From NCBI RefSeq assembly GCF_030150205.1, contig NZ_JASLGT010000008.1:1-64000 (forward strand): 64,000 bases of DNA, in the 5' to 3' direction. The notes under the pieces were generated by a model. The model did no database searches. It was not told the DNA's origin and worked only from the letters and a program-made list of their open reading frames with translations. Made by a program: the position numbers and the translations under genes. This document shows, in pieces, positions 8,036 to 16,106 of this stretch (the first letter of the stretch is position 1; each line of letters begins with the position of its first letter). Origin of the DNA: Niabella sp. GTDB taxonomy: Bacteria > Bacteroidota > Bacteroidia > Chitinophagales > Chitinophagaceae.

Positions 8036-9337
8036 ATGGCATTAACATCCTCCCCATACCTTTTATACTCCGATGGCAACGGAAATATTTTTGAAGATAC
8101 CAGTCTTTATGCCGTAGGCCGCAGCGGGTGGGATGCCCTGCCGGTGCCCGTAGAAGACTGGATCGAATTGCCGGATGGCGGTTCCCTTTATGAACTGCCG
8201 GGGCGTGTAGGCATTGGCATTGATGTAAAAACCGGGGATCTCCGGCTTTGCGACAAAGGATGGGCGGTAGCTGCATTTATACCCCCGGCACATACCGGCT
8301 TTTATATTGCCGCTTACGAAACCCAGCCAGACGCACCTACCCTGCCGCTGTTTTGCTATACGGCAGTGGCCTGGCAAAACGAAAAATTTTATGTACCGGC
8401 CGTCCGTATTGAACAGGACATCCGCCAGGAATGCGCCGGCTTTGATGCCGACAAGGTAAAGTCTGGCGTAGACTATCTCACAAAGGCCTACCCGCATAAT
8501 CGCCTGGTAAATCACCTGGCCAATAATTGTGCACTTACCTATCACTGTCCGGCAGCAAGAAATTATTTTATCGGTCGCTGGGAGTGCCCCGTGCCCGCAT
8601 CCCCGGCATGTAACGCCAATTGCGTAGGCTGTATCTCTTTGCAACCCGATGAAGAAACCATCGTTTCTACCCAGGACCGGCTGCAGTTTAAACCCACAGT
8701 GGAAGAGATCGTTGAATTTACGGTGCCGCACCTTGAAACCGCGCCTTATCCCCTGATCAGCTTTGGACAAGGTTGCGAAGGAGAGCCCCTGCTGATGTGG
8801 GAAACACTGGAGAAAGCGATCATCGAAATCCGCAAACATACGCCAAAGGGCAGCATTAATATCAATACCAACGGATCGAAGCCGGATGCGGTGAAACGCC
8901 TGTGCGAAGCCGGACTGAACTCGATCCGCGTAAGTACCAACAGTGCCCGCAGCGAGATCTATATGCCTTATTACCGGCCCAACAATTACCAGTTTGAAGA
9001 TATTGTAGAAAGCCTGAAAGTAGTGAACGGTTTTGGCGGCTGGACCTCCATCAACTATTTTGTATTTCCGGGTATGACGGATAGTGTAGCGGAATATGAA
9101 GCGCTGCGGAAGCTGATCCGGGAAACGGAACTGAAGATGATCCAGTGGCGCAACTTCAACATTGATCCGGACTGGTATCTTGGAAAGATAGGGGTGAGTG
9201 AAACCGGTGAATTCATGGGCGTAAAACAACTGATGGACCTTATCCGAGAGGAATTCCCCCACTTAAAATACGGGTATTACAACCCACCGATGGAGCGGAT
9301 CAAAGGCAGCTACGAAGCCGATTTCGCACATTATTAA
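8036..9337 (+). CDS. Radical SAM protein, substrate unknown
   Basis: A 433-residue radical S-adenosylmethionine enzyme. The cluster motif is CNANCVGC (CxxxCxxC) at about residue 194-201, inside SPACNANCVGCISLQ. The barrel that follows shows ISFGQGCEGEPLL (the GGEP-like methionine-binding loop, here G-E-P), INTNGSKPDAVKRL and LNSIRVSTNSARSEIY, the usual successive strands of the fold. The first 175 residues are a separate domain with little similarity I can place. No SPASM-type C-terminal cysteines are visible. Neighbours give no substrate clue. The family call is firm, the function is not known. Confidence 0.85.
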   Translation: MALTSSPYLLYSDGNGNIFEDTSLYAVGRSGWDALPVPVEDWIELPDGGSLYELPGRVGIGIDVKTGDLRLCDKGWAVAAFIPPAHTGFYIAAYETQPDAPTLPLFCYTAVAWQNEKFYVPAVRIEQDIRQECAGFDADKVKSGVDYLTKAYPHNRLVNHLANNCALTYHCPAARNYFIGRWECPVPASPACNANCVGCISLQPDEETIVSTQDRLQFKPTVEEIVEFTVPHLETAPYPLISFGQGCEGEPLLMWETLEKAIIEIRKHTPKGSININTNGSKPDAVKRLCEAGLNSIRVSTNSARSEIYMPYYRPNNYQFEDIVESLKVVNGFGGWTSINYFVFPGMTDSVAEYEALRKLIRETELKMIQWRNFNIDPDWYLGKIGVSETGEFMGVKQLMDLIREEFPHLKYGYYNPPMERIKGSYEADFAHY

Positions 9338-9344
9338 TCAGCAT

Positions 9345-9680
9345 TATTTCGCGCAAAGACGCTGCGGCTGAGATGCCCGCCACGAAGGCTCGAAGACACG
9401 AAGAGGCACCAAGGCGAGATTCTTCTTTGTGTTTCTTTGTGCCTTTCTGTCTCGTGGCTCTTTTTTCACGCAATCCCGAAAGCTTTCGGGACAAAGGAGC
9501 AAAAGACGCTGCGGCTGAGATACCCGCCACGAAGGCTCGAAGACACGAAGAGCACCAAGGCGAGATTCTTCTTTGTGTTTCTTTGTGCCTTTCTGTCTCG
9601 TGGCTCTTTTTTCAGCAATCCCGAAAGCTTTCGGGACAAAGGAGCAAAAGACGCAGCGGTTATATTCCCACAAAATAATG
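9345..9680. repeat. Family-B tandem intergenic repeat, period 147 bp
   Basis: GCTGCGGCTGAGAT is at 9361 and 9508 (period 147), with a third, partial unit from about 9650. Each unit contains CCACGAAGGCTCGAAGACAC, CTTTGTGTTTCTTTGTGCC and the perfect 18-base palindrome TCCCGAAAGCTTTCGGGA (9474-9491 and 9619-9636). The open frames that appear here in several frames are a by-product of the repeat. Relative to the copies at 15660 and 29220 this block is inverted. Confidence 0.85.
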
Positions 9681-9721
9681 CAGCGCTGCTCCATGTTTCC
9701 CGGTCGACCTGTCTCCGATAG

Positions 9722-10140
9722 CTAAAATTCTAAAAGGAGACAAGAACCAATAATCCAAAAAACAAATACCAATGTCCCATCTGTCGCCCTGTCACCCAAC
9801 ACTAAATTCCAAATTCTAAAAAGGAGCAAAAAACAAGAACCAAAAATCAAAAGACAATAATCAAAAGACAAAGCTTCAAACCACACCGGGATCATCTGAA
9901 AGCTAACCGCTAAATTTCTAAAAAGGGGCCAAGAACCAATAATCAAAAGACAAAATTGCTCCCCAAACCGGATCATCTGAAAGCTAACCGCTAAAATTCT
10001 AAATATTAAATCCTAAATTCTAAAGGCTCCAAGAACCAAAGATCAAAAAACAACAATCAAAAGACAAAACTTCAAACCAAACCGGATCATCTAAAAGCTA
10101 AAAGCTGACTGCTGATAACTGACCACTGATAACTAATAAC
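9722..10140. repeat. Family-A intergenic repeat block
   Basis: Contains one near-complete family-A unit (AAATACCAATGTCCCATCTG near 9763, followed by CGCCCTGTCACCC) and several shortened units, each with AAGAACCAA, TCAAAAGACAA and CCGGATCATCTGAAAGCTAA. It ends in CTGATAACTGACCACTGATA-type words just before the stop of the next minus-strand gene. No gene is seen in it. Confidence 0.8.
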
Positions 10141-10146
10141 AAACCC

Positions 10147-10572
10147 TTACATATAAATCTCCTGATGCTTCACCAGCCAGGGAACGGCAGCTGTTGCAAA
10201 TACCCCGGATATAATTACAATGCCCAGTAAAAGATGCTGGAACTGTACGGTTAATACCGGATCCGGTGAACGGTGCACCTGCAAGGTTCCATAAATACAA
10301 AGACCGGTAAACAGGGCCGACAACACCACATAGATCCGGCTGCCATTCGGAAAAAGCCGGTCGATCAGTGCAAACACCACACCGGCCAGCGGCAAGGCAA
10401 AAAGCGTGGCAAAAATTATGGTGGATACATTCACCAGGTCATGCAAGGGAAAGGTGGTCGATTCCCGGAAAAGCACATCATATACCAGGTTTAAAACGGT
10501 GGCGATATAGCCTGCAAACAAACCGGCCATCAGCGGTCTGTAAATATGACTGTTGTAATTTTTTGTTTTCAT
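10147..10572 (-). CDS. Small four-helix membrane protein, unknown function
   Basis: A 141-residue protein with four predicted membrane helices at about 13-33 (LMAGLFAGYIATVLNLVYDV), 48-68 (VSTIIFATLFALPLAGVVF), 80-97 (IYVVLSALFTGLCIYGTL) and 108-130 (HLLLGIVIISGVFATAAVPW). I do not recognise the family. Its promoter is notable: a TACTTTTG -7 box lies only 5 bases before the ATG, directly preceded by the palindrome TGATTTATATCA, the same operator found before the ClC gene. It is therefore probably under a Crp/Fnr-type regulator, plausibly the one encoded next door. Confidence 0.75.
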   Translation of the reverse strand: MKTKNYNSHIYRPLMAGLFAGYIATVLNLVYDVLFRESTTFPLHDLVNVSTIIFATLFALPLAGVVFALIDRLFPNGSRIYVVLSALFTGLCIYGTLQVHRSPDPVLTVQFQHLLLGIVIISGVFATAAVPWLVKHQEIYM

Positions 10573-10576
10573 ACCA

Positions 10577-10596
10577 CAAAAGTATGATATAAATCA
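10577..10596 (-). promoter_or_regulatory. FNR-type operator abutting the -7 box of the membrane-protein gene
   Basis: On the minus strand TGATTTATATCA (10596-10585) is followed without a gap by TACTTTTG (10584-10577), an exact TAnnTTTG box. Transcription would start near the ATG at 10572, giving an almost leaderless mRNA. TGA-N6-TCA is the core spacing of FNR/CRP sites. No TTG is found at -33. Confidence 0.6.
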
Positions 10597-10756
10597 CATT
10601 TTTTAAAATCACGTTCTTTTTTTAACCTCCCTTATACATAACGCAGCCACCTCCTGTCATTTAGAATAAGAAACGGGCCGCTGACCAATTTTGCAATATG
10701 TAATCAGGCACTTCAATCAGCCCCAGCTACGTTTCACCTGTAATTAAAAACCGGGG

Positions 10757-11461
10757 CTATCGGATATTCGATTCTACCAGCTTTACCAGCTGCTTTTCCT
10801 TTAAAAGGGCTATATTTTTACCGCTGGTCCGGATCAGTTTTTCGGTTTCCAGTTCACTGACCGTGCGGGAAATGGTTTCATAGGTGGTTCCTACATAAGA
10901 CGCCAGGTCTTGCCGGGTAAGCCGGATGTCAATAAATCCCTCTTTATTGATACCGAAGCTTTCCTTCAGCATTAAAAGGGCTTCCGCGATGCGTCCTTTT
11001 ACTTCCATATGCGCCATATTGCGCACCCGTTTTTCTGTAGCCTCCAGCTCATTGGCATAAAAATCCATCAGCGCGTAGGTAAGACGGGGGTTTACCTGCA
11101 GCGTGGCTTCAAAAAATTGAATATCCAGGTACATCAGCTGCGTGTCTTCCAGTGCCGTAGCCGATACCGGGTACACCTTATCCTTTCCCAGTCCCCGATA
11201 CCCGATCATGTCCCCGCCTTTGGCAAACCGGATGATCAGTTCTTTTTCATTGCCCCAGCGCTGGTGAATTTTTACTTTACCCAACCGGATAAAGAACACT
11301 CCTTTTACCATATCCGTTTCGGAAAAAACAGGTTGTCCTTTTTTTACTACAAGTTCCTGCCGGTTGGCATCTACCATTATCCGCCATTCGGGCATGCAAT
11401 AGTGATATAGTATGTTATTATCGGGGAAATCGTCCTGTAGTTCTTTCATTGCTGTTTTCAA
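10757..11461 (-). CDS. Crp/Fnr-family transcription regulator
   Basis: A 234-residue regulator with a cyclic-nucleotide-binding-like beta barrel (about 25-130), a dimerisation helix (135-165) and a winged helix-turn-helix (about 165-225). The turn-helix segment is LTRQDLASYVGTTYETISR; the recognition helix has the E-xx-S-R pattern (about E195, S198, R199) that FNR uses to read TTGAT half-sites. Only one cysteine is present (C22), so an FNR-type four-cysteine iron-sulfur cluster is excluded and the signal is unknown. It is divergent from the ClC gene, and the shared gap holds a TGATATAAATCA palindrome, so autoregulation is likely. Confidence 0.9.
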   Translation of the reverse strand: MKTAMKELQDDFPDNNILYHYCMPEWRIMVDANRQELVVKKGQPVFSETDMVKGVFFIRLGKVKIHQRWGNEKELIIRFAKGGDMIGYRGLGKDKVYPVSATALEDTQLMYLDIQFFEATLQVNPRLTYALMDFYANELEATEKRVRNMAHMEVKGRIAEALLMLKESFGINKEGFIDIRLTRQDLASYVGTTYETISRTVSELETEKLIRTSGKNIALLKEKQLVKLVESNIR

Positions 11462-11548
11462 AAATAAAAAAATACGGCAAGAATCCCTTCATGCAATCGT
11501 CTTTTCTGCTGCTGCAGCGAGATTTATGAACTTTTTTAAATAAAATTA

Positions 11549-11568
11549 TGATATAAATCATAATTTTG
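11549..11568 (+). promoter_or_regulatory. FNR-type operator abutting the -7 box of the ClC gene, shared with the Crp/Fnr gene
   Basis: TGATATAAATCA (11549-11560) sits in the larger near-perfect palindrome TTATGATATAAATCATAA and is followed directly by TAATTTTG (11561-11568). On the opposite strand the same palindrome is followed by TAATTTTA, a one-mismatch -7 box facing the Crp/Fnr gene. The layout is base-for-base the same as at 10577-10596. Confidence 0.65.
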
Positions 11569-11594
11569 CAGCTTCTTTTTAGATCACACAGACT

Positions 11595-13466
11595 ATGAGT
11601 ATTCCAATTTCGACGTCCCTGCAATCCACATTAGCCTCCGAACAGATGGAGCAACGGCCTTCCTCCAAAAAGATCCGGCTGGTATTTATCTCCCTGCTTG
11701 CCATCGGCATTGGTGCACTGGTGAGCCTTATTGCCAAACTCCTGGTGAGCCTGATTAACCTGGTAACCAATATTTCTTTTTTCGGCACTTTTTCACTCGC
11801 AGACGCCTCCCCCGGTCAGCATCACCTTGGGATATTTGTAATCATCGTACCCGTGATCGGGGGCATTATCGTAGGTTTTATGGCCCTCTATGGTTCCCGG
11901 GCCATCAGGGGACACGGCATTCCGGAGGCCATGGAGCAGATCCTCACCAATAACAGCAAAATAAAGCCCACCATCACCTATCTGAAGCCCCTATCCTCGG
12001 CTATCGCCATCGGTACCGGCGGACCTTTTGGCGCAGAAGGTCCCATCATTGCCACCGGTGGCGCGCTGGGATCCACCCTGGGTCAGCTGCTCAAAATATC
12101 GCACCAGGAACGGAAGGTATTGCTGGCGGCCGGCGCCACTGCGGGCATGTCGGCCATCTTTGGAAGTCCCATTGCGGCCATTTTCCTGGCCATTGAGCTG
12201 CTGTTGTTCGAATTTTCAGCCGCCTCTATCTTACCGGTTGCCCTGGCCTGCATCACCGGTGCCGCCGGACATCATTTCTTATTCAGCAGCACGCCGGTTT
12301 TTGCCATCGCACAAACCATTGCCACGCCTTCCAACCCGGCACTGTTCCTGTACAGTATTGAAGGTATCCTGATCGGTTTGCTCGCGGTAGTGGTTACCAA
12401 GGCCGTATACGGGCTCGAAGCGCTCTTTGAGCGCCTGCCGGTACACTGGATGTGGTGGCCGGCCATCGGCGGACTGGCCGTAGGCATCATCGGCTATTTT
12501 CATCCCAATACCCTCGGGGTAGGCTATAACAATATTACCGACGTGCTGTCGGGCAGCCCTACCCTGAAGGTGATTGCGCTGTTATTCCTGTTCAAATTCC
12601 TTTCCTGGGCCATCGCCCTGTCCAGCGGAACATCGGGGGGAACCCTGGCGCCGCTGCTGACAATCGGTGGTGCTGCCGGTGCCCTTACCGGTATGGCCTT
12701 TCAATATTTTTTTCCGCAGCTGGACGTTTCTGTTTCCCTGGCGGCACTCATCGGCATGTCGGCTATGTTTGCCGGTGCCTCCCGGGCATTGTTGACCTCG
12801 ATCCTTTTTGCCCTTGAAACCACCGGGCAGGTGCATGCGCTGCTGGCATTGCTGGCCGCCTGCGCCCTGGCCTATTTTATTTCTTTTTACCTGATGGAGC
12901 ATACCATTATGACGGAGAAAATTGCCCGCCGCGGCGTAAGAACCCCGGTTTCCTACACACCCGATGTGCTGGAGCAATACCAGGTAAAAGATGTAATGAG
13001 CAATGAGGCGCTGCTGATCAGCAATGAAAACCTGATCGCAGATGTAAAAACCTGGCTGGATCAGCACCCCGATACAAGGGCCAGTTATTTTATTGTAACC
13101 GGCGCCGATAATAAACTGAGTGGTGTGGTTAGCTCTTCCAGTTTGCTGAGCAACCACCAGGATCCGGCGGCACGGGTAGATACCCTGATCAAACGCAAAG
13201 CGGCCTGGGTGCAGGAAAACGGCCCATTGAAAACGGCGGTGGAAACCATGCTTCAATTTGATGTGGACCTGCTTCCGGTGGTTGACCAGGACCAGGTAGT
13301 GGTGGGCAGTATCAACTACAAAAACGTGATGACAGCGTATCAGCAGGTACAGAATGCCCGGGAGCATAAACAGGTACATATCTCCCTGAAACGGCAAACG
13401 CTGAAGCTGTTGGTAAAAGGCAACCGGCTCATTTACCGGAACCGGCAACAAAGCGGTAACCAGTAG
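11595..13466 (+). CDS. ClC-family chloride channel/antiporter with CBS domains
   Basis: A 623-residue membrane protein. The ClC signature loops are present: GHGIPEAME (position of GSGIP, with His in place of Ser) at about residue 105, GTGGPFGAEGPIIATGG at about 140 with the gating glutamate retained, and GTSGGTLAPLLTIGGAAGA at about 350. Many membrane helices span about 30-445. The C-terminal 170 residues hold two CBS segments (DVMSNEALLISNENLIADVK and MLQFDVDLLPVVDQDQVVVG), which usually sense nucleotides. It moves chloride, or exchanges anion for protons. It is transcribed divergently from the Crp/Fnr gene and carries the same operator as the 10147 gene. The GHGIP/GAEGP variant is one I associate with CBS-bearing bacterial ClCs. 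Confidence 0.9.
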   Translation: MSIPISTSLQSTLASEQMEQRPSSKKIRLVFISLLAIGIGALVSLIAKLLVSLINLVTNISFFGTFSLADASPGQHHLGIFVIIVPVIGGIIVGFMALYGSRAIRGHGIPEAMEQILTNNSKIKPTITYLKPLSSAIAIGTGGPFGAEGPIIATGGALGSTLGQLLKISHQERKVLLAAGATAGMSAIFGSPIAAIFLAIELLLFEFSAASILPVALACITGAAGHHFLFSSTPVFAIAQTIATPSNPALFLYSIEGILIGLLAVVVTKAVYGLEALFERLPVHWMWWPAIGGLAVGIIGYFHPNTLGVGYNNITDVLSGSPTLKVIALLFLFKFLSWAIALSSGTSGGTLAPLLTIGGAAGALTGMAFQYFFPQLDVSVSLAALIGMSAMFAGASRALLTSILFALETTGQVHALLALLAACALAYFISFYLMEHTIMTEKIARRGVRTPVSYTPDVLEQYQVKDVMSNEALLISNENLIADVKTWLDQHPDTRASYFIVTGADNKLSGVVSSSSLLSNHQDPAARVDTLIKRKAAWVQENGPLKTAVETMLQFDVDLLPVVDQDQVVVGSINYKNVMTAYQQVQNAREHKQVHISLKRQTLKLLVKGNRLIYRNRQQSGNQ

Positions 13467-13646
13467 GGTGGCAACATTCCGGTGTTGAACAACGGAATAA
13501 TCCAGAACATTCAGGGAGCAAGTACAGGAGTATCAGCAGCGGCTTTTAAATTCAGGTGCTTTTCCGGAACCCAAGAAGCAAAACTGCAAAAAAAGGGCAT
13601 TGGATTATGCAAAAAACGCAGTGCCTGCATCTTTAGCATAAATGCA

Positions 13647-14165
13647 ATGAAACAAAGTTGTTTGGTGCTATTGCTGGCAGGTATGGTGCAGGCACTATCC
13701 GCGCAGCCCGGCCACCTGGTCACTACCGCTCAACAACACGCCCGCTGGATGGAGCAGCTATCCCGGCAGCCGGTAACCCTCCAGGCAAAAATGATTGCCG
13801 GCCGTCTTCTTGCAGATACGCTTATTGTTGTTACGCGGCCTTCTTGTAGCACTGGTCTTTCAGCAAAGAAGCAGGCGACGGAACGGCTGAAACAAACCCA
13901 CGAAGCCATTCCCCGCAAATTTAAAGGCATACGCATGCCCCTCCTGCTGATAGATGGTTATCCGGTTCCCCGGGAATATTACGAGCCAACACCCGCCACC
14001 ACAGCCCGCACCCTTGCAGCATTGATCCGTAATACGTCTTTTGAGCGCATTACCCTAGTAAACGGCCCCCGGGCAATCGCCCTCTATGGCACACCTGCGG
14101 CAAATGGGATACTATTGATGGAATTAAAAGACAGAAAGCAGCTTCAGCAGTTTAAAGCCTTATGA
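13647..14165 (+). CDS. Secreted small protein resembling an isolated TonB-receptor plug domain
   Basis: A 172-residue product from the ATG at 13647, chosen over the far-upstream ATG because it gives the signal peptide MKQSCLVLLLAGMVQALSA. The second half matches the ordered features of SusC-type plug domains: 'LLIDGYPV' where receptors have LIDGVP, then ITLVNGPRAIALYGTPAANG, where receptors have ISVLKDAASAAIYGARGS. No barrel follows; the protein ends 25 residues later. I do not know a function for a lone plug; it could be a pseudo-receptor remnant or a periplasmic partner. The frame is intact and the gene is close to the next secreted gene on the same strand. Confidence 0.6.
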   Translation: MKQSCLVLLLAGMVQALSAQPGHLVTTAQQHARWMEQLSRQPVTLQAKMIAGRLLADTLIVVTRPSCSTGLSAKKQATERLKQTHEAIPRKFKGIRMPLLLIDGYPVPREYYEPTPATTARTLAALIRNTSFERITLVNGPRAIALYGTPAANGILLMELKDRKQLQQFKAL

Positions 14166-14229
14166 TCATCACCCCTCATCTATTTTATCTATGGCATAAA
14201 GTTTGACCGGGTATCTAAAACCAGATCAG

Positions 14230-14736
14230 ATGATGGTGCGCTTCCAATCCTTTTCCCTTTTCCTGTTGATATGCATGAGCGTTGCTGCCTGCTCTTCTTC
14301 AAAACAACCGCGATCCGGTGATGGCGATACGGGCTTTAACAGCCGGAGCTTCCTGCAGCAGATCAATGCGGTTCGCGCGGAAGGATGCAATTGCGGCGGA
14401 CGGAAATATGCCCCGGCACCGGCTGTAACCTGGAATCAAAAACTGGAAAATACGGCCGCCGCTCACAGCAGTTATATGCTGCGCAGCCGTCAGCTGACAC
14501 ATCGGGGACGCAATGGAATGATGCCCGAAAAAAGAGTTGCGGCTTCCGGTTACCAATGGAGCTATGTAGCCGAAAACATTGCTATGGGTCAGCAAAGCAC
14601 CCGGCAGGTCATTCAAAGCTGGCTACAGAGTCCGCAGCATTGCCGGAATATTATGAGCCGGAATGTTACTGAAATCGGTGCCGCCCGTTCCGGCGCCTAC
14701 TGGACACTCGTACTGGCCGCGCCCGCATATAAATAA
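14230..14736 (+). CDS. CAP/SCP-domain lipoprotein
   Basis: A 168-residue product if started at ATG 14230; the TTG at 14203 would add nine polar residues ahead of the signal. The N-terminus MMVRFQSFSLFLLICMSVAA ends in a lipobox Cys (AAC), so it is a lipoprotein. The CAP domain (about 35-165) has LQQINAVRAEGCNCGG, NQKLENTAAAHSSYM, the LTHRG His, SYVAENIAMG (E of the CAP tetrad) and SWLQSPQHCRNIMS with the second His, then GAARSGAYWTLVLA. The CAP superfamily has many roles, and bacterial members are poorly understood. It follows the plug-like gene by 64 bases. Confidence 0.85.
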   Translation: MMVRFQSFSLFLLICMSVAACSSSKQPRSGDGDTGFNSRSFLQQINAVRAEGCNCGGRKYAPAPAVTWNQKLENTAAAHSSYMLRSRQLTHRGRNGMMPEKRVAASGYQWSYVAENIAMGQQSTRQVIQSWLQSPQHCRNIMSRNVTEIGAARSGAYWTLVLAAPAYK

Positions 14737-15047
14737 AAAGAGGCAGTAACGCATTACCGCCCTGGACGGTCCTTTGGTATCTTATTATAGTTTCTTCTCC
14801 TTACAAACACGCCCCTCTTTCTTTTTACCAGGAGTATTGCACCCGGCAATCCTGTCGGGAAAAATATTCCGGTTGCATATACCACACTCACTTTGGATAG
14901 GTTGAGGAAATGTTTTGTCTTTGGTATTCCTTTTCAGAGATAAGCCGGAAAAAAGAGGGATTCGGCTGTTCTTTTAACAAAAAATATTTGTTTTTACATT
15001 AAAAAAAATGTATATTTAAAATATTATTTAACCTTAAATGAAAAGTT
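14737..15047. other. Intergenic region with a promoter only
   Basis: This 311-base gap shows no open frame or repeat that I can support. The last 60 bases are very A/T-rich and contain the promoter reported at 14987-15018. Confidence 0.5.
14987..15018 (+). promoter_or_regulatory. Promoter of the coiled-coil gene
   Basis: TTTG at 14987-14990 and TATATTTA at 15011-15018 (one mismatch to TAnnTTTG) are separated by 20 bases, the usual Bacteroidota spacing. The start codon follows 29 bases later. Confidence 0.5.
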
Positions 15048-15650
15048 ATGGCCAACGATGAAATACTGCGGCTGTCAACCATCGCCGAATGCGATGCAGT
15101 CCTTAAGAAACTAGCTAAGGTCATCCAACGACTAACCTCAAAAAGAAACCGGCTTAGCGATCAGGTGGAAACGCGGGAGGAAATCATTTCCAAAACAATG
15201 GAGGAAATGAATAGCCTGCAATGGACGTTATCCCGGTTGAATGCTGAATTAGCCGGCCTTGAAGAAGGGCGCCGGGCCCGTGAATGCCGCTGCAGGATCC
15301 ACCTGGCAACCGGCCGCATGCTGCAGCTGGAGTTGCGGCTGGAGGATCGCCGGCCGGCCCTGGCGATGACCCGGCTGGAGCTGGGTGATGTGGAGTATAC
15401 CTTGAACCGGGCGATACAATGCCGTACGGCTTATGAAGCAAACCGTGCCGAACTGCTGCAGGCGGAAACCCTCCTTCAACCGGCGGCTTCTGCAGAACCG
15501 GAGCCCGCAGTGGTAATTCCGCTGATCCCGGTGCAACAACCAACAGATTTAAAAGCAGTACAGGAACCCCAACCGGTTGCCCGGCTTTTTCATAAGCAAA
15601 AAGGAAGGCGGTGGATGAAAGCAAAGCCAGTGGTGAAGCGGGCGGTGTAA
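15048..15650 (+). CDS. Coiled-coil protein of unknown function
   Basis: A 200-residue, strongly charged protein with no signal peptide or membrane segment. Residues 10-130 read as helices with heptad spacing (VLKKLAKVIQRLTSKRNRL, TMEEMNSLQWTLSRLNAELA and an Arg/Leu-rich stretch). The last 60 residues are Pro/Val-rich and end basic (KGRRWMKAKPVVKRAV). It may be a structural or nucleic-acid-associated protein; no family was recognised. It is flanked by an A/T-rich promoter region upstream and a family-B repeat block downstream, so it stands alone. Its GC-rich codons differ from the A/T-rich leader. Confidence 0.6.
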   Translation: MANDEILRLSTIAECDAVLKKLAKVIQRLTSKRNRLSDQVETREEIISKTMEEMNSLQWTLSRLNAELAGLEEGRRARECRCRIHLATGRMLQLELRLEDRRPALAMTRLELGDVEYTLNRAIQCRTAYEANRAELLQAETLLQPAASAEPEPAVVIPLIPVQQPTDLKAVQEPQPVARLFHKQKGRRWMKAKPVVKRAV

Positions 15651-15659
15651 TGAGGCCCC

Positions 15660-16075
15660 AGGGTGACTGGATGACTTGTGGGACATTTCGAAACACAAAG
15701 AGGAACTTAACCTTAGTACATCTTCATGCCTTAGGGCTTTGCTGCGGACATTAAAACCACCGAGTCTTTGCGCCGTTGCGTGAAAAAAAACCACAAAGAC
15801 AGGAAGACACTAAGAAACACAAAGAGGAACTTAATCTTAGTGCATCTTCATACTAGGGCCTTTGCTGCGGACATTAAAACCGCTGCGTCTTTGCTCCTTT
15901 GTCCCGAAAGCTTTCGGGATTGGGTGAAAAAGGAACCACAAAGACTAAGAAACACAAAGAGGAACTTAACCTTAGTGCATCTTCGCGCCTTAGTGTTGTG
16001 GCGAAGATTGCAAACACCGCGTCTTTGCTCCTTTGCGCCGTTGCGTGAAATAAAAACCACCTATCTGTTTTTATG
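15660..16075. repeat. Family-B repeat block, three units
   Basis: AAACACAAAG followed by AGGAACTTAA occurs at 15691, 15815 and 15950 (spacings 124 and 135). The units carry CTTAGTGCATCTTC, GCGTCTTTGCTCC and TTGCGTGAAA. The middle join at 15902-15919 contains the palindrome TCCCGAAAGCTTTCGGGA, while the other joins have CGCCGTTGCGTGAAA instead. Confidence 0.85.
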
Positions 16076-16106
16076 ACTGGCACGCCATGATCTATAAATA
16101 AAAGAA

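Noticed and set aside
8063..9262. Long minus-strand frame (399 residues) over the radical SAM gene
   Set aside because: Shadow of a motif-bearing gene; its composition is rich in His, Arg and Ile and it has no recognisable domain.
9373..9694. Open frames in family-B DNA on both strands
   Set aside because: They are a by-product of tandem repeats; several overlapping frames give low-complexity, Arg/Ser/Phe-rich peptides without start signals.
11595..13466. Unusual ClC filter (GHGIP, GAEGP) as a novel anion selectivity
   Set aside because: I associate this variant with a known group of CBS-bearing bacterial ClCs, so it is not evidence of a new function.
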